A stretch of DNA of 64,000 nt from NCBI RefSeq assembly GCF_002878395.1, contig NC_061114.1, positions 142,157,024 through 142,221,023 on the forward strand. Reading direction: 5' to 3'. Under the pieces are notes generated by a model. That model saw only the letters and a list, made by a program, of their open reading frames with translations. It searched no databases and was not told the DNA's origin. The stretch's first letter is position 1; each line of letters starts with the position of its first letter. The DNA is from Capsicum annuum (Eukaryota > Streptophyta > Magnoliopsida > Solanales > Solanaceae). Positions 1 through 12,370 of the stretch are shown piece after piece. The translations under genes were made by a program, and so were the position numbers.

Positions 1-4
1 CTGG

Positions 5-74
5 TCTAGGCAGGGCGCCGCCCAGGGTTCTCCCCCAGTCTAGGCAGGGCACCGCCCTGGGAACTCCCCCCAGG
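5..74 (+). repeat. CG-rich tandem repeat, 2 units of about 34 bp
   Basis: Two adjacent units start TCTAGGCAGGGC at 5 and 39. Each holds a small palindromic core (GGGCGCCGCCC in the first, GGGCACCGCCC in the second) and ends in a C-rich stretch. It is the local version of the CG-rich arrays found near the start of the other LTRs in this window, in an otherwise AT-rich sequence. Confidence 0.8.
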
Positions 75-1451
75 AAAATTTCACCATCCTTCTCTTACTC
101 ATTAAGGTCAAGAAGGGTATTTTGCATTCCCTTTTCATCCTTAACACAGAATTAATCACCATAACTCCAAATTATTGTCACTTTCATCAATTTTAATCAA
201 GAACACACCTTAGGGTTTCAACCTAAATTTCAAGAGAACTCAAAATTCAACCGTCAGTTTTCAATAATTCTTCTAGATTTAGAATCCCCACAAAGAGAGC
301 TACAAGAAGCACCCATCAATTGTACGAATAGCATCCCAAAACCTAGAGCTTATTCAATGTCCATAATTCAAGGTATGTGGGGTTTGAACAAGAATAATCC
401 TTCCATTCTTGTGCACAAAATTTATGGTTATTTACTAAAATATATGACTTTACATGTTTCCTATGAAATTAAGTTTGACTTTATACCCTATGTTGTTGTT
501 CATGAGATTATGATATTTTCAATGCTTTAGAAGTTGAAATTTTATGAGTACTTTTGTGAGCATTACTAAAATTTTTAGATTTTAATATTATTTACGAATG
601 ATCATGTTATCAAGCATGCATTCTTAGATGTTTTATCATGATATCAATACATGGGTAATTAAGTCCTATTTAATATTTTTATTTTGAGTATTGTTGTGCT
701 ATAAGCACCCTATGATTTTTTTTTTTTTTGAGAAAGATTATTGAGCAAAGATTTGACCTTTTGGTCACTATGCAATTGAAATCCACTTTACAGATTCAGA
801 TTTCAAATTTATAGCTAGTTTCCATTATAAACTAATAGATTAATTTTACAGTGAATTTTCTTAAAGATTTTGAGCATAAGATTGGGAGTAGTATTTAGCA
901 CCGAGCGGGAAGTGTGGGATTAGTGTGCCCTATATTCCACAAAACTACATGCCATCGTAGGTACAAATATTAATTCCCACTTCTATGTGGATGACTTAGA
1001 TTGTGATAACACAGATTAGAATGTTCTATTCCGATTGCAAGGGTCGAATAGCACTATCTAAAAGGGCTAAACGTTGGACTAATGGGTGCTCACATGGTCT
1101 ATGTTGGTTAGACTAACCTGCCAAATAGAAGTTCCCCACTTTTACAATGGTTTGCTGAGATAAAATATTTACTATACAGAATGAGTTTTAGATTTCACCT
1201 AGCTTACATGATTTGAGAACAAGAAAATAATAAAGACTTTAGAGCTAATTGTAATGGCTCATGAGATTCAGATTATATGTTTTACTATTCATTGCTTTAT
1301 ATCTTCTAATTTCGTGTTATTCAAGCTATGTCAGACATTTGAATTAGCATGCATGATTTTATAAACTATAGTGATGTTGTTTTACATATTTCATGCATCC
1401 ATACATGCTAAGTACATCCTCAAATTACTGATCCACATATACCTCTGTGTG

Positions 1452-1473
1452 CTACATTGTCTCATAATATCAG
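1452..1473 (+). other. LTR hairpin copy 1 (decayed)
   Basis: The left arm CTACATT and loop GTCTCAT are intact. The right arm reads AATATCAG instead of AATGTAG, so pairing is partly lost. It lies 371 bp before the LTR end at 1844. Confidence 0.6.
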
Positions 1474-1844
1474 TTCAGGTGCTCCGTCTCAGCAGTGTCA
1501 GTTCGAGGACCTATTTCTTAGATTTTTATATTTGTATCAGTTGTTATTACTTTCAGATTAGTCTTATCAGTTGGGGATTTATCGCAATGACTCTCTAGTT
1601 CATTAGTAAGTAGAGGCTTGTCGGACTAGACTAGACTAGCAGCTGAAGTCATCCAGATTATTTTTAGTACATGACATTGAGATGATTATTTTAGTTTAGA
1701 TTTAATATAATATAGTGTTGTTTCTTGACTTATTTATCCTAAGGTAGGTTTAAGAAGTAGTAGAAGGCTCAAAGGGTTAGCTTGGGGCTATTTGTAGCCT
1801 TAAGCACTGAGTGACATTCCGTGATGAGATTTAGGGGCGTTAAA

Positions 1845-2358
1845 TTAACCGTGGGTGCAACTTTAATTTTTTTCTGAAATTATTTTGACCTGGATCCCTG
1901 GCGCAACGCGGTGCTATCGCATTATGTTACTGTAAATTGACAACTAGGAAATTGCATGGTGGTGCGATGCGGTGGTAACGCGTCGACACTTTCTTTGTGA
2001 ACTGAAAGTGCACTGAGATGCGGTTGAATTGCATTGGTACACTGGAAATTGACAATTGTGAACTGAGTCTATTTTGACAATCGCATTGGTACACTGGAAA
2101 TTGGCAATTTCTATTTTGACATACTCCGCAACGCGCTTCTTTCCTAAATGACAATGTTTAATGATTGAAACTTAAAATTGCCATAACTTCTTACCAGGTC
2201 GTTGGATTTAGGCGAATTATATATTGTTTGAAGGCTAATTAAATTTTCTAAGCAGTGGCTGTCTTGAATCTTAAAATTACTGAGTGTTCCAAAAATTTTA
2301 TTTAGGATAACCCACTTACAGAGGGTTAATCTTGGCTAGGGAAATACGGGGTATTACA
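1845..2358 (-). repeat. 3' LTR of element A (sense-start portion)
   Basis: It aligns by eye with 6461-6969. It ends on the plus strand with GGGGTATTACA at 2358, which is the LTR start in element sense, followed by ATCTCACCCTTGGGA in the interior. It contains a CG-rich array (about 1890-2130) and two copies of GCATTGGTACACTGGAAATT at about 2031 and 2083, a direct repeat of about 52 bp. Confidence 0.75.
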
Positions 2359-3060
2359 ATATCTCACCCTTGGGAACATTCGTCCTCGAATGTAGCTAGT
2401 TAAGATGAGAGATTATGGATAGACTGAGTTTACGTACTGAGCTATACATGCACAACTAAAATAAGATTATGTGACTGCCTGGTAGACTGAACTTACATAC
2501 TAAACATGCATATCTGATGCTTGATTACATGGATAAAATCAATTTATGAAATACATGACTTACATGAGAATGCTATGAGATTGTAACTGATATCAAGTTT
2601 GTAATGGTACTGAATATGGGACTTAGTAGGTTTAAGGAAGACTGTGATGATGTATGAGACACCATCTAACTAAAGGACGACTAAATGACTTCAACACACT
2701 ACTGTGGCCTGAGGGACACATGGCATTAACTGAACTTCACAGACCATTTAGAGTGTAACATGAGTCATAAGAACTGATCATACTAGGAAACATGAATACA
2801 TGTGTCATGAACTGCATGACTTGAGTTTTCAATTTTTCAACTTATAAAACTTGATTAGTGCTACAGAGTTAACTGGAACTCCTTATATTAGAAACTGTAA
2901 ATATGCATGGTCTTCTACCATGTACAATACCACCGTCTTCCCCTTAGCTTAAAGTCCTCATTCTACACTCATAGGTCACTAAATAAATACCCCTACTTCT
3001 ATTTTAGGGTTTAACCTTAGTATGGACTGCTATGTATAAAGTTAAGAATATAAAGAAGCT
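2359..3060 (-). other. Element A interior without recognisable coding
   Basis: This lies between gag and the 3' LTR, where pol should be. I see no pol motifs on either strand. A short stretch (about 2935-3005, CCCCTTAGCTTAAAG on plus) resembles 28130-28200 in the interior of element B. The deletion is therefore either shared by a non-autonomous family or this is a common non-coding tract. Confidence 0.5.
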
Positions 3061-4298
3061 CATGGATCTAATAAGGAATAAACATATAACTGGGAGACTT
3101 GTAACTTACCAGTGATCACATTAGGAGGACTTTCCTAATCCTATCTAGACTAAAGTGCATAAAATCTATTTAGATGCTGACCGTACGTGGCACTGGAAGA
3201 GAAGCCCTGCTGATTTGGGCGACTGGACTAAACTGGTGACTGATGAGACTGACCATAATGGCGCATATCCCTACCTCTCTGAATATCTACTCAACACACC
3301 CTGAGCCTATGGCCCGGTTCCCCATAACCATATCAAATATTACTACCAGCCCTATACTCTGCCTAATAGTTTTTACTACAATCTCTGCAAAATTGATTAG
3401 TACGACCATTACTTAAGCTATCCTAGGTCATCGGTACACTGGCTAAAGATGGAGATGGAAATAAAGACTTTGGACAAAACTAGGAATAGTTACCCCCATC
3501 TGACTTAGGCTAATTTAAATTAAAGTTACCTGTTCTCGCCCTCTTATTTTCCCTCTCCTTCTCTTTAAGTTTCTGCCTTTCAATCTGTTGATCATCGACC
3601 ATAAGCCTAAATAAGCCTAGATATGTCCATCCCTTCAATGAACATCTCTGTTCTGTATTCCTTAACCATAATATATGATACACTAGATACAAACTTGCAC
3701 ATTCTGGACCTATTGTCTTCTACTGCATGGGGAGCATACCTGGCTAACTTGGTAAACTTGAGGGAAAACTCTTTTACACTAATACTACCTTGCTTGAGAT
3801 TAATGAACTTTAACAATTTAGATTCTCTCAGTTTTAAGTGAAAGAATCTGTCTAGAAAGGCAGTAGCAAACTCTTCCCACTCAATGGGCTCTGCATCTAT
3901 ACCTCTATATATCTTCTACTCCTTAAACCATGTAAGGGCTACATCTTGTAGCTAATAGGCGGTTAACTCAGCACTCTCACTGGAAGTCACTCCCATGATA
4001 TTTGTGACTATCTGAACCTGATCAAACAACTCTTGTGGATCCTCTTCTGAATTAGATCCCGTAATGGAAGGAGAATTCATTCAGGTGAAGTCCTAAATTC
4101 TAGTTGTAGTAGTATTGGCCACCGAATTAGCCAGAACAGCAGCTGGCCATTCATTTTGGGCTATAACTTAATTGGCTAGAGTAGTGAATCAGCTTTGAAT
4201 TCTGTGCGAGAGACATGTTAGTCCAGGGGATCTGCCTGAATGGGCTGAGCAGCTGAATGGTTTCTGGTTCTTCTTTCATCAGCCCTTTTGGGAGGCAT
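3061..4298 (-). pseudogene. Element A gag remnant
   Basis: A decayed Ty3/gypsy gag (the capsid protein that packages element RNA). The likely start is the minus-strand ATG at 4298, giving MPPKRADERRTRNHSAAQP, a basic N-terminus like that of element C (36097); a stop follows after about 27 codons. A recognisable retrotransposon-gag stretch is at 3607-3816, with LKFINLKQGSISVKEFSLKF, then ARYAPHAVEDNRSRMCKFVS and KEYRTEMFIEGMDISRL. The spacing matches the gag of element C (35299-35646). The continuation at 3510-3692 reads DDQQIERQKLKEKERENKRA, the charged tail of the domain. Stops and frameshifts break it throughout. The zinc knuckle expected downstream is not readable. Confidence 0.75.
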
Positions 4299-4503
4299 GT
4301 TCTGTGAACAAAAGGAAGAAGCAGATTAGACTGAGATTGTAACTTGAGATCATTCTCACTTGCATGATGTGAATACTGAAAGAAGGGAAACTTTTCCTAA
4401 AACATCTCATAGCCTCCTGTCCATATGTGTGGCGCGCTACACACCCATGCATAAGACTCTATGCAATGCGACTTTTTAGACTCCCTAAGACACTGTTGAA
4501 CCT

Positions 4504-4516
4504 GGATTTGATAGCA
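4504..4516 (-). other. Primer binding site of element A (mutated)
   Basis: In element sense this reads TGCTATCAAATC, a degraded match to the initiator-Met primer site TGGTATCAGAGC seen intact in element B. It lies 4 bp from the LTR end at 4521. Confidence 0.6.
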
Positions 4517-4520
4517 TGTT

Positions 4521-6969
4521 TGCAATAACCTGAGAATACCCCCAAGTAGTGAAACGGTGCTTGCGACCCCGAAGGACCGCAAGCTAACCTATGAATGATA
4601 TCTACTGTGAGCATAGAACAATAATACTAAAATAATTGTGGAATAATAGGCTAAAATGCTACAAGCTTCAAAATATATAAAATACCAATAATGAAAAATA
4701 ACATCTGAATCTAAAATACTATCTGAAAATCTAGTCTGAAAAGCCTCTAACTAAAACTCTCTAAAAGTGAAGTCCATGGGACAATCCACCAACTAACTCC
4801 ATCTACTAAAATACTATTAAGCTGAAGTACTAAAATAAAAGCATAATCTCCATAGATGAGAACTCACAATTAAATTTGCTATTGTTGTCAAAATCTTACT
4901 AAGCGCGGTCAGGAACCTGAGCATCCAAACCTATGATATGAAACATCATAGTGCAAGAAACGGGTATGCAGGCAGTATGTGGGAATGTACTTTTATGCTA
5001 AATAAGGTAAGGCTGAATGCATGGGTTTATATGTATGAACAATAACTAACTGAACGATATGCAAGAGCTGGATTAGCATTCATAGAGGATCTGTAACTAC
5101 TGAACATATTGTGTATAGTGTAACTTAGTATACATAAACTGAAACTGATAACTATTAACTGAATATATTGATAATTTGAGATCACTGATAAGCTGAATTA
5201 CTAAAAACCTAGTAGCTATATTTAACTATCCTGATTTTATAAAACTAAACTGAGTTCTATTTTGAAGACTGAAACTGAAACTATGGTAGTTCTCACTTAA
5301 CCGACATTCCCCTGATTAAATGGAGTAGGTTCTAACCTTTAACTCAGTTTGAAGGGTGCGAGTACCATGCCACAGGTAAAGACACTGTTGTAGTCTAGCC
5401 TATCTGATGGGCGAACCTGAACAGAAAGTCAAGCCTAATCTGATAGGTGACCACTGGGAGGTAGCCAAGCCTTAATCTGATCGGTGATTCCTCACATCCT
5501 CTGCTGGCTACATAGTTGTGTAGTGTGAGATTGCTACTAACAACTGTGCCTGTCTGATCGAAGAAGTAGTCACCTCTACACTCGCTTGGTGCTAGTGCCT
5601 ACTCTCAACTGAAATACACTGAACTGAGCATACTGAATTGGACTTGACTGATACTAAGATTACTGAGTTTCCCTATGTTTTGTAACTGACTGAATTCTTC
5701 TGAGTTCTATAATTAACTGAGAGTACTACTGACTGTTACATGACTTATACTATTCTTTTACTGACACTGGCTCTAGCTAAACAACTAAATTGTTAGGTAT
5801 TAAATACCCCCATGACTCGATAGCATGAAAAGTAAAGCAAAGCATAATCTTGAATAATATAACAATGTTCACTTGGGCATAATTCATTCACAGAGACATT
5901 TCATCAAACTTTTGTAATGCATTAACTTGTACATGGATGGGGAATACATGTTAGCATGTTATAATGACACTATTTCGTTCTCTTAGACAATTTATCAAAC
6001 ACATAAGAAGCACACTTGGCTTATTAAATCATAAACACTTAGAGTTAACATGGTTACAACAATCAACTAGCAAATGAATATTATGTAATTCAACACATAA
6101 TAGAATCAATTCTTAGAACTTGTAATTTAAATCATGGATTAAAACCCAAACAATACCATGAACATGATTTCAATCTAATTCTCACATGGAAATCATAAAT
6201 CATAAATCTTGTATTTTGAAAAAGAATTCTTGGGATCCATGGAAGGTAAGGATCCATGGATGAACATCTAAAATACCTTAATTTGTGAGATTCTTGGAGT
6301 TCTTGGAGAGATTCTGAGGATTGACCTTAATTCTTGAGAGCTAGGGTTTGTTTTCTTGAGAGAAAAATACCTTTTGATTTTGGGGAATAGTCAATCTTAA
6401 TTTTACAGGGTTTTAAGTCTTAAATCCCACATCTGGGCGTGATAAAATCATGGGAAAAGCCTGGTTTAACCCTGGGTGCAACTTTAATTTTTTGTGAATT
6501 TTCTCGATCTGGACCCCTGGCACGACGCGACACTAACATGACGTGTCACTAAAAAATTTTATGGTGGTGTAATGCGGTGGTATTATGTTGCCACTTTGTT
6601 TGTGAACTGGAAGTGCATGCGATGCGGTGGAATCATGTTAGTACACTGAAAATTGACAATTGTGAACTAAGTCTATAGCGTGACATACCAATATCACAAA
6701 GCAATACTGGAAATTGAAAATTGCTATTTTAACAAACTTTGTGATGCACTACTGGCTTGAATGACGATGTTTAATGACTGAAACTTAAAATTACCATAAC
6801 TTCTTACCCGGTTGTCGTATTTTGGCAAATTTTATATCGCTCGTAAGCAAATTGAATTTCCTACGCATTGGCAGACTAATCTGAAAATTACTGTCTATTC
6901 CAAAAATTTTTTTTAGGATAACCCATGTATTGAGGGTTAATCTAGGCTAGGGAAATACAGGGTATTACA
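4521..6969 (-). repeat. 5' LTR of element A
   Basis: An LTR of 2449 bp. In sense it starts TGTAATACCCTG at 6969 and ends TTATTGCA at 4521, before the primer site. Running in sense it has AAGAAGTTATGGTAATTTTA (about 6809-6790), a CG-rich array (about 6730-6520), a leader with a donor-like AAG|GTATTT (6279-6271), stretches with ACTGAT-type repeats, and the conserved hairpin (4951-4931). The flank right of 6969 is TATGGCTACC, which belongs to the older sequence it inserted into. Confidence 0.75.
4931..4951 (-). other. LTR hairpin copy 2
   Basis: In sense the arms are CTATGAT and ATCATAG, a perfect 7-bp pair, around the loop GTTTCAT. It lies 410 bp from the LTR 3' end. Compared with copy 7 (CTATGGT with ACCATAG) both sides of one base pair have changed together. 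Confidence 0.75.
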
Positions 6970-9721
6970 TATGGCTACCCAGACTTCGCCATAGGTGAAA
7001 GTGTGATCCCAAATCCCAAATACCACAGGTACTTAGATTTCCCTTGCATTTATGACCTTGATGCTACGAGTATTCAAACTTACCCTACATCCATGGCTCA
7101 AAACCCAATCATGACATTTTTTCTTTAATAATGCCGTCACTTCATCTATCACAAGGAAATGCTCGTCGGATATTATCACAAATAAAATAAAGATAACACA
7201 AAAATCTAACAACGAAATAAAATGACTAATTTATGAAAATGTAGGCACCATCAGAGTACCTGAATATTACAATCCAAATAAAAATAAAAATAATCCAATA
7301 AAACATAGAAACATCTAGAAATATCAATAATACAGGCCCAAATCAAATAAATACGGAAACAGGCACCTCCAACTGAGTACCTAGCAGTGTCCTCACAACA
7401 TAAACAATAAAGCATAAGAAGTAATAAGGGTGCTCCCTAAAATCGCATCAAGAACTGCTCTTGTCTGTGGACTCTACATTGACATCATCACTCTTAAGAT
7501 CGGACCACTCAAATGGAGCCTTATCATTACCCTCCACTTGGGAGGAAGGGAGTCTATCATAGGGTTTTAGGACCTTCAATAGGCCCTTCACCTCTTCAAT
7601 ATCTTGCTAAAGATCCCATCACTCTTCTTCTCCTTTTTTACCATTCTCTCATGTCAATCCCAAGATCACGATATGACTTCGTAAGGATGAGTAGGGTCTT
7701 TCAAGCCTAATAATTTACCCCTTCTTCTTTGGCCCTCCCCATAATCCTCATAATTAGATTAGGACATATATGAATAATGGGTTGTGGAGGGCTCTCCTGG
7801 CCCCTGGGGTAAAGCTGACGCAAGCTCTATAATGGCTGCAATATCAACTCCAGTATCTTCTAGAGGCCCGGTTGTGGATATTCTACAAGATTCGAGCTCT
7901 TAACATGTTGAATTTCCCCAATCAATCTTTCTCTTTTTGCTTTTGTCAGATGCGCCATCTCCTTGAATTTCAAAGTACAGATTGAAGTGCTAGCGCATAA
8001 CAATGTATCTTTAGAGAATTCCTCAACCTAAGATAATATGACCCAACCTAGGTCCTTGTTGTAATAGGTATCCCGAGCCGACCATGACCAGAGAGCACCC
8101 CTGCTATCGAACACAACCTCCAACCGCCTGCCCTGAGTTGGCTGAATTTTTAGAATATAACATGATAATGTAATAGTCACATAAAGACTCTGGGATATGA
8201 TCACGGCCATGACTGAACCAACTGAGTCCAACAGTTCCTTGCCAACCATCTAACCATATTAAGCAAAACCAAAGCCATAAATCTGACCATAACCAAATAA
8301 GCCCCATTACTAATTAAATAATCCCAAAATAAAATACAATGGAACAACTAACAATATAATCAACTGGTATCAGCCCCAATACCAATATAAATGCCAAAGC
8401 TAACACCCATATAGATCCCACCTATTCAAACCTATATTAGTTGCACAAAAGCCTCTATCCATAGGAATACAAATATCCAATTGGGACATGCACCCACCAA
8501 TATCAAAAACTAATATCCTTAAATAATCCTTAGTATGAAATAACATACATGAAATGGAGCCTTCAGAATAGATAGAAGCTCACCACTTCAATCCAAAGCT
8601 TACCCCTTAATATTTGAATTCTAAGTAGGAGAAAAACATCAATCTGTTCCTACATCACGTAAGGATATAGTTTCCCGAAGAAGGGTTAGCTGGTGAACAC
8701 TATCATAAACTCGTAATAAGGATAAAATAAAGCCAATTATAAAACCAAGTAAAACTATCCAAATTCAAAAAAACCATACATATATATTTATAACCATGGT
8801 GGGAAAAGGAACCGAGTTTAGCATGCCACTTCAAAATTTTATGTGGTTTGTGTAGCTTTGTCATCCTATACCACCTATTAGCTATATGGGATCAGTTCCC
8901 CTGTTGAAAGGGCCTAGTGAAATTGTTATACTGAAAGCATTGTAATACAACCTTCAAATCCTGAAAACATTTTCTAAAACCATGCCTTTAGTTCGAACTT
9001 ATAATGAGAGAAGATAACATGCCTTTAATAAAGAAGATGTTGCAGAGAAATCACCAAGACAAGCTCCAATTTACTCTTTAGATGAAACCCTAGATACCTT
9101 TCCCTAAAACTCTTGAGAGAATTTAAGAGTGTTTTCTAAGTGTTTAAGAATACAATATTAGGGAAAATAACCTTTCAATAGGAATATTAGTCGTGGGACC
9201 TTGTTAGGATTAGTGGGGAAATATCTAGATTGCCCCCACTTAAATTGCAATTAATTTCCATCATAGGGCATGACTGACCCTTATGAGTCGTGCCCATCTC
9301 GTACGAGTGGTACCTACCTCTTATAACCTGGGCTTTCCCCCTTGGACCCAACATAGTTCAAGGTACGACACACCTAAATCCAAGTTGAATCCAATGGTAC
9401 AACTAGTACCTATAAACCGTACCCCTGGCATAATAGAACCCCAGAAGGTATGAACAATGAATACTATATAAGCCCCGGGTACAATTTATACCCTGACATA
9501 CGGCTTATGGTGATCTACTCACACTTAGATCTAACTTAAGTTACCATTTCTAAGAATAAGTAAAGTAACACAACCACTCGTACCTAACTATACAACTTGT
9601 ACCCATCCAAATTATACCGATTCTAGTAACTATATCCATCCCACCAACCAACACTAGTCATCATACGACTGGAACATACCACTCGTATCCAAGTGTATGA
9701 CTTAATCCCTTAAGTCATATA
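6970..9721 (-). mobile_element. LTR-like tract of a minus-strand element
   Basis: This is non-coding sequence with the texture of an LTR read on the minus strand. Near its high end (about 9260-9690) it has repeated ACTCGTACC/ACTTGTACC words, the counterpart of the CG-rich arrays in the other LTRs. Further on come a leader with GGTATCTAGGGTTTCATC and TCTCTCAAGAGTTTTAGGG, then featureless AT-rich sequence. It follows the decayed ORF at 9722-13010 and may be the 3' LTR of the same element. The low end is cut by element A at 6969. About 40 bp at 6970-7015 match, in opposite orientation, 40765-40803 in element L. The short open frames at 7513, 8028 and 8104 do not look like protein. Confidence 0.45.
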
Positions 9722-11689
9722 CTACCTAGAAAACAAAAACCGAAGGAATTTTCTAAGGTCCAAAATCCAGGGTGTTTCACCTACCCTTCTGCAAAGCTCT
9801 TTAATCAAAGAGGGAAAGAAGAGATATATCCCACCTTGCTTGTTGAAGAATTTAATTTCAGAAACCCTGAACTGACCAATATCCAAAGAAATATCATCTA
9901 TATAGAAATCTACCATCTAAGCCCACAAATCTGGGATTGTTGTCATATAGGTACCAGGGGAAACTCAATCACATATGATATACAACTAATCTGAGCCTTG
10001 GCAGTAAAGTCATTTATGTGGTTGTAACTTTTTGTTATAATCGATGAAACTTTTTTTCTAGGGCAAAGTCTTTCTGCCAATAAACTTCCCAGCTTGCACT
10101 ATTTCTCTTCAAACTCACCCATGTTTACATTTGGGAGCCCATAGATTTAGTTAGTTTGCTTTGCCCCAAGTCTACCACTTTTCCTACATCATGATTGCCA
10201 TATAGGATGGATCCTTGAAAGACACTCTACTAAGGTTTCCATAGAATTCATGAACCAATTGTGCATTATATTTTCAGGGATCTGGGGTAAAGCACTGCAA
10301 CCCTGTAATACCCTGAAGTTTTCTAACTAATTTTATCTCAAGAATGTCTAGTATTATCTTCTAAATTGAATGATGTTTATTCCATGAGGATTTTTTTAAG
10401 ATTTTCACTTTTTGTCATGTGGGAAATTCAATAAGATTTCCATAGATATAAGATTAACCTAAATCTGATTACCGAGTAAGATGTTATGACTACTTCAAGT
10501 TCCTGTCATAAAACAGTGCAAAATTGGTCAGTGGCATGCCGCACCATAAGCTAAAAGGAAAATTGTCCTTTCTCCAGTGGCTCAGCATTATTTCTCCATG
10601 TCACGCCAAACGTCCAGGTCACAAATGAAGTGGCAATGCGATTTCTCCGCATCACACCATCCCTCAATTTCCTAATTGTCAAATTCCAGTGACATGACGC
10701 GATAGCAATGCGTCGTGCCAATGGTTCAATTTGGGAAAATTTCACTAAAATTAAAAGACGTGTACAAGGTTAAAACGGTCAATTTCCCACTCCTATTTAA
10801 GCGCTTTAACATGAGATTCCGCTATTTGGAACCTAAAATATACTAGTTTCTCTCAATTTTCTCTCAAGAACAAGCTACTATTTCAGTTGGGGATTAAATT
10901 TCAAGAAAGTCTCTCAATCAATCTTTGCTTAATCAAGAACTAAGGTATGTCATGTGTTTATTCATTAGTCTCTCTCACCCATGAAGCTCAAGAATCTCTT
11001 TACAAAATCCAAGATTTGGGTATTTGAGAATGTTCATGATTCAACTTGAATTGAAATTTATGTTAATGATATTGTATAGTTTTGATTTATGTTTTAAATT
11101 ATATATTCCAATGATTGACCCTAGTATGTGATGATTTGCATAATAATCATTATAAACCCCCTTCAATTTAAAATTTGATTAAGGTATCCTTGATTATTAC
11201 ATGTGTTGATGATTTTATAACCAAAGTATGCTCCCCACATATTTGTTTAATGCCTATGTGAACAAAAAATGCCATACTAGTATGATATTATGAAATACCC
11301 ATTCATGTATACGTTATGTATGTCAAGTGTTTGATGAAATGTCTTAGTCTATGGATTATATATTGTTGATGTTAGTCTTGTATTCAAGAATGTCATGCCT
11401 TGTGAGTTTTCTTCCATCAATTCCTAGGGATACTTGTACCCAAAAAAAAATTGTTATTTGTCTAGCTTTAGTGTCATGTTTTCACGATATCCTCAGTCAA
11501 TCCATGATCCATAGCACTCAGTTAGTCATATGACTTGGGAAAACTCAGTAATACAGTAATCTCAGTACTATTTAATCAGTCAATGGAACTCAGTAATTCA
11601 GTCCAGTTCAGTTTAGTAATCCATGTTCAGTGTTTATTTAGATGAGAGTAGAAATTAGCACCTAGTGAACCTAAGGATGGGAACACACA

Positions 11690-12140
11690 CTGTCAGATGA
11701 GGGTGTGATTATTAGAAGTCATCCTTGCACTATAGAACATTGTAGCTAGCATAAGTTGAGACATCAGCACTGTTAGATAAGGGTTGTTGAGGTGGATAAG
11801 CACTGTCAGATGAGGGCCCCACTATTCTCTTTTGGGGACACTATCAAATGAGGATCACTGACATCTTATCATTACTAGTGGTTTGGTATTAACACCCTTC
11901 TAATTGGGGTTACAGAGTGGACCTCAACACAATAATATTGGCATATTAGGGGCATGTCAGTTAGATAACTACTTCCCATAGTTTTAGTTATAGAATCAAC
12001 ACTGTCAGATATAGTCATTCAATATCAGTAATTGAACTCAGCTAGTTCTGTTGAATTCAAGACTTTCAGATATAGTCAACTCAGAATAGAACGAAACTGA
12101 GCTAGTTCCATCATATTTAAGACTGTCAGATACAGACACT
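11690..12140 (+). repeat. Cluster of CTGTCAGAT motifs in solo LTR F
   Basis: About seven or eight copies of a short word, ACTGTCAGATGAGGG or decayed forms (near 11690, 11770, 11806, 11848, 12000, 12060, 12120), are spaced irregularly by 35-110 bp. The same word occurs inverted in the element C LTRs at 30630-31000 and 37010-37450. Confidence 0.7.
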
Positions 12141-12349
12141 CATGTTATCAATTATATCAGTCATTAGAACTTAGTTATCAGTCCGGTTAGTTATCAGAAA
12201 AATCATGCTATCATAATCTAAGAAATAGTTACTATGTATTCTCACGTGCATATTAGTTAGTTAGCTAGTATCATTCATGCATATGAACCCTATGCATTTA
12301 GCCTACCTCAAATTCATTCCAGTACATTCAAAGTACTGATGGATTTATA

Positions 12350-12370
12350 CTATAGTGTTTTATACCATAG
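12350..12370 (+). other. LTR hairpin copy 3
   Basis: The arms are CTATAGT and ACCATAG (one mismatch) around the loop GTTTTAT. It lies 431 bp before the LTR end and is preceded by AGTACTGAT, as in the other copies. Confidence 0.7.

Larger units (their letters stand above)
1..1844 (+). mobile_element. Element G: chromovirus-like LTR, 5' end outside window
   Basis: This is the downstream part of an LTR in plus orientation. It resembles the LTR of element E (19835-21627) in layout: a CG-rich repeat array, a leader with CTTAGGGTTT and CAAG|GTATGTGGGG (donor-like site at 373), and the block around 1427-1473 containing TACTGATCCACATATACC and GTGCTACATTGTCTCAT. It ends GGGGCGTTAAA, close to the usual GGGGCGTTACA end. 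The next five bases, TTAAC, fall where the intact copy of the surrounding LTR (about 6461) reads TTTAACC. G therefore looks inserted into the 3' LTR of element A. Whether it is a solo LTR or the 3' LTR of a full element cannot be told, because its start lies before base 1. No coding sequence is present. The short open frame at 1371-1598 has no resemblance to a protein I know. Confidence 0.7.
1845..6969 (-). mobile_element. Element A: Tekay/Del-like chromovirus, pol deleted
   Basis: This is a minus-strand Ty3/gypsy element made of the 3' LTR remnant (to 2358), an interior (2359-4520) and the 5' LTR (4521-6969). Both LTRs start, in element sense, with TGTAATACCC and share the same blocks, for example CTAGGCTAGGGAAATAC just inside each start. 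The interior is only about 2.2 kb. It holds a primer site and a decayed gag, but I see no reverse transcriptase, RNase H or integrase, so the element could not have moved alone in this form. Its 3' LTR is cut by element G at 1844/1845 and the rest lies before the window. It is related to but distinct from elements B, C and D. Confidence 0.75.

Noticed and set aside
8028..8307. Two overlapping minus-strand frames rich in Trp and Leu
   Set aside because: Short, overlapping in two frames, no match to a known family, inside an LTR-like tract.
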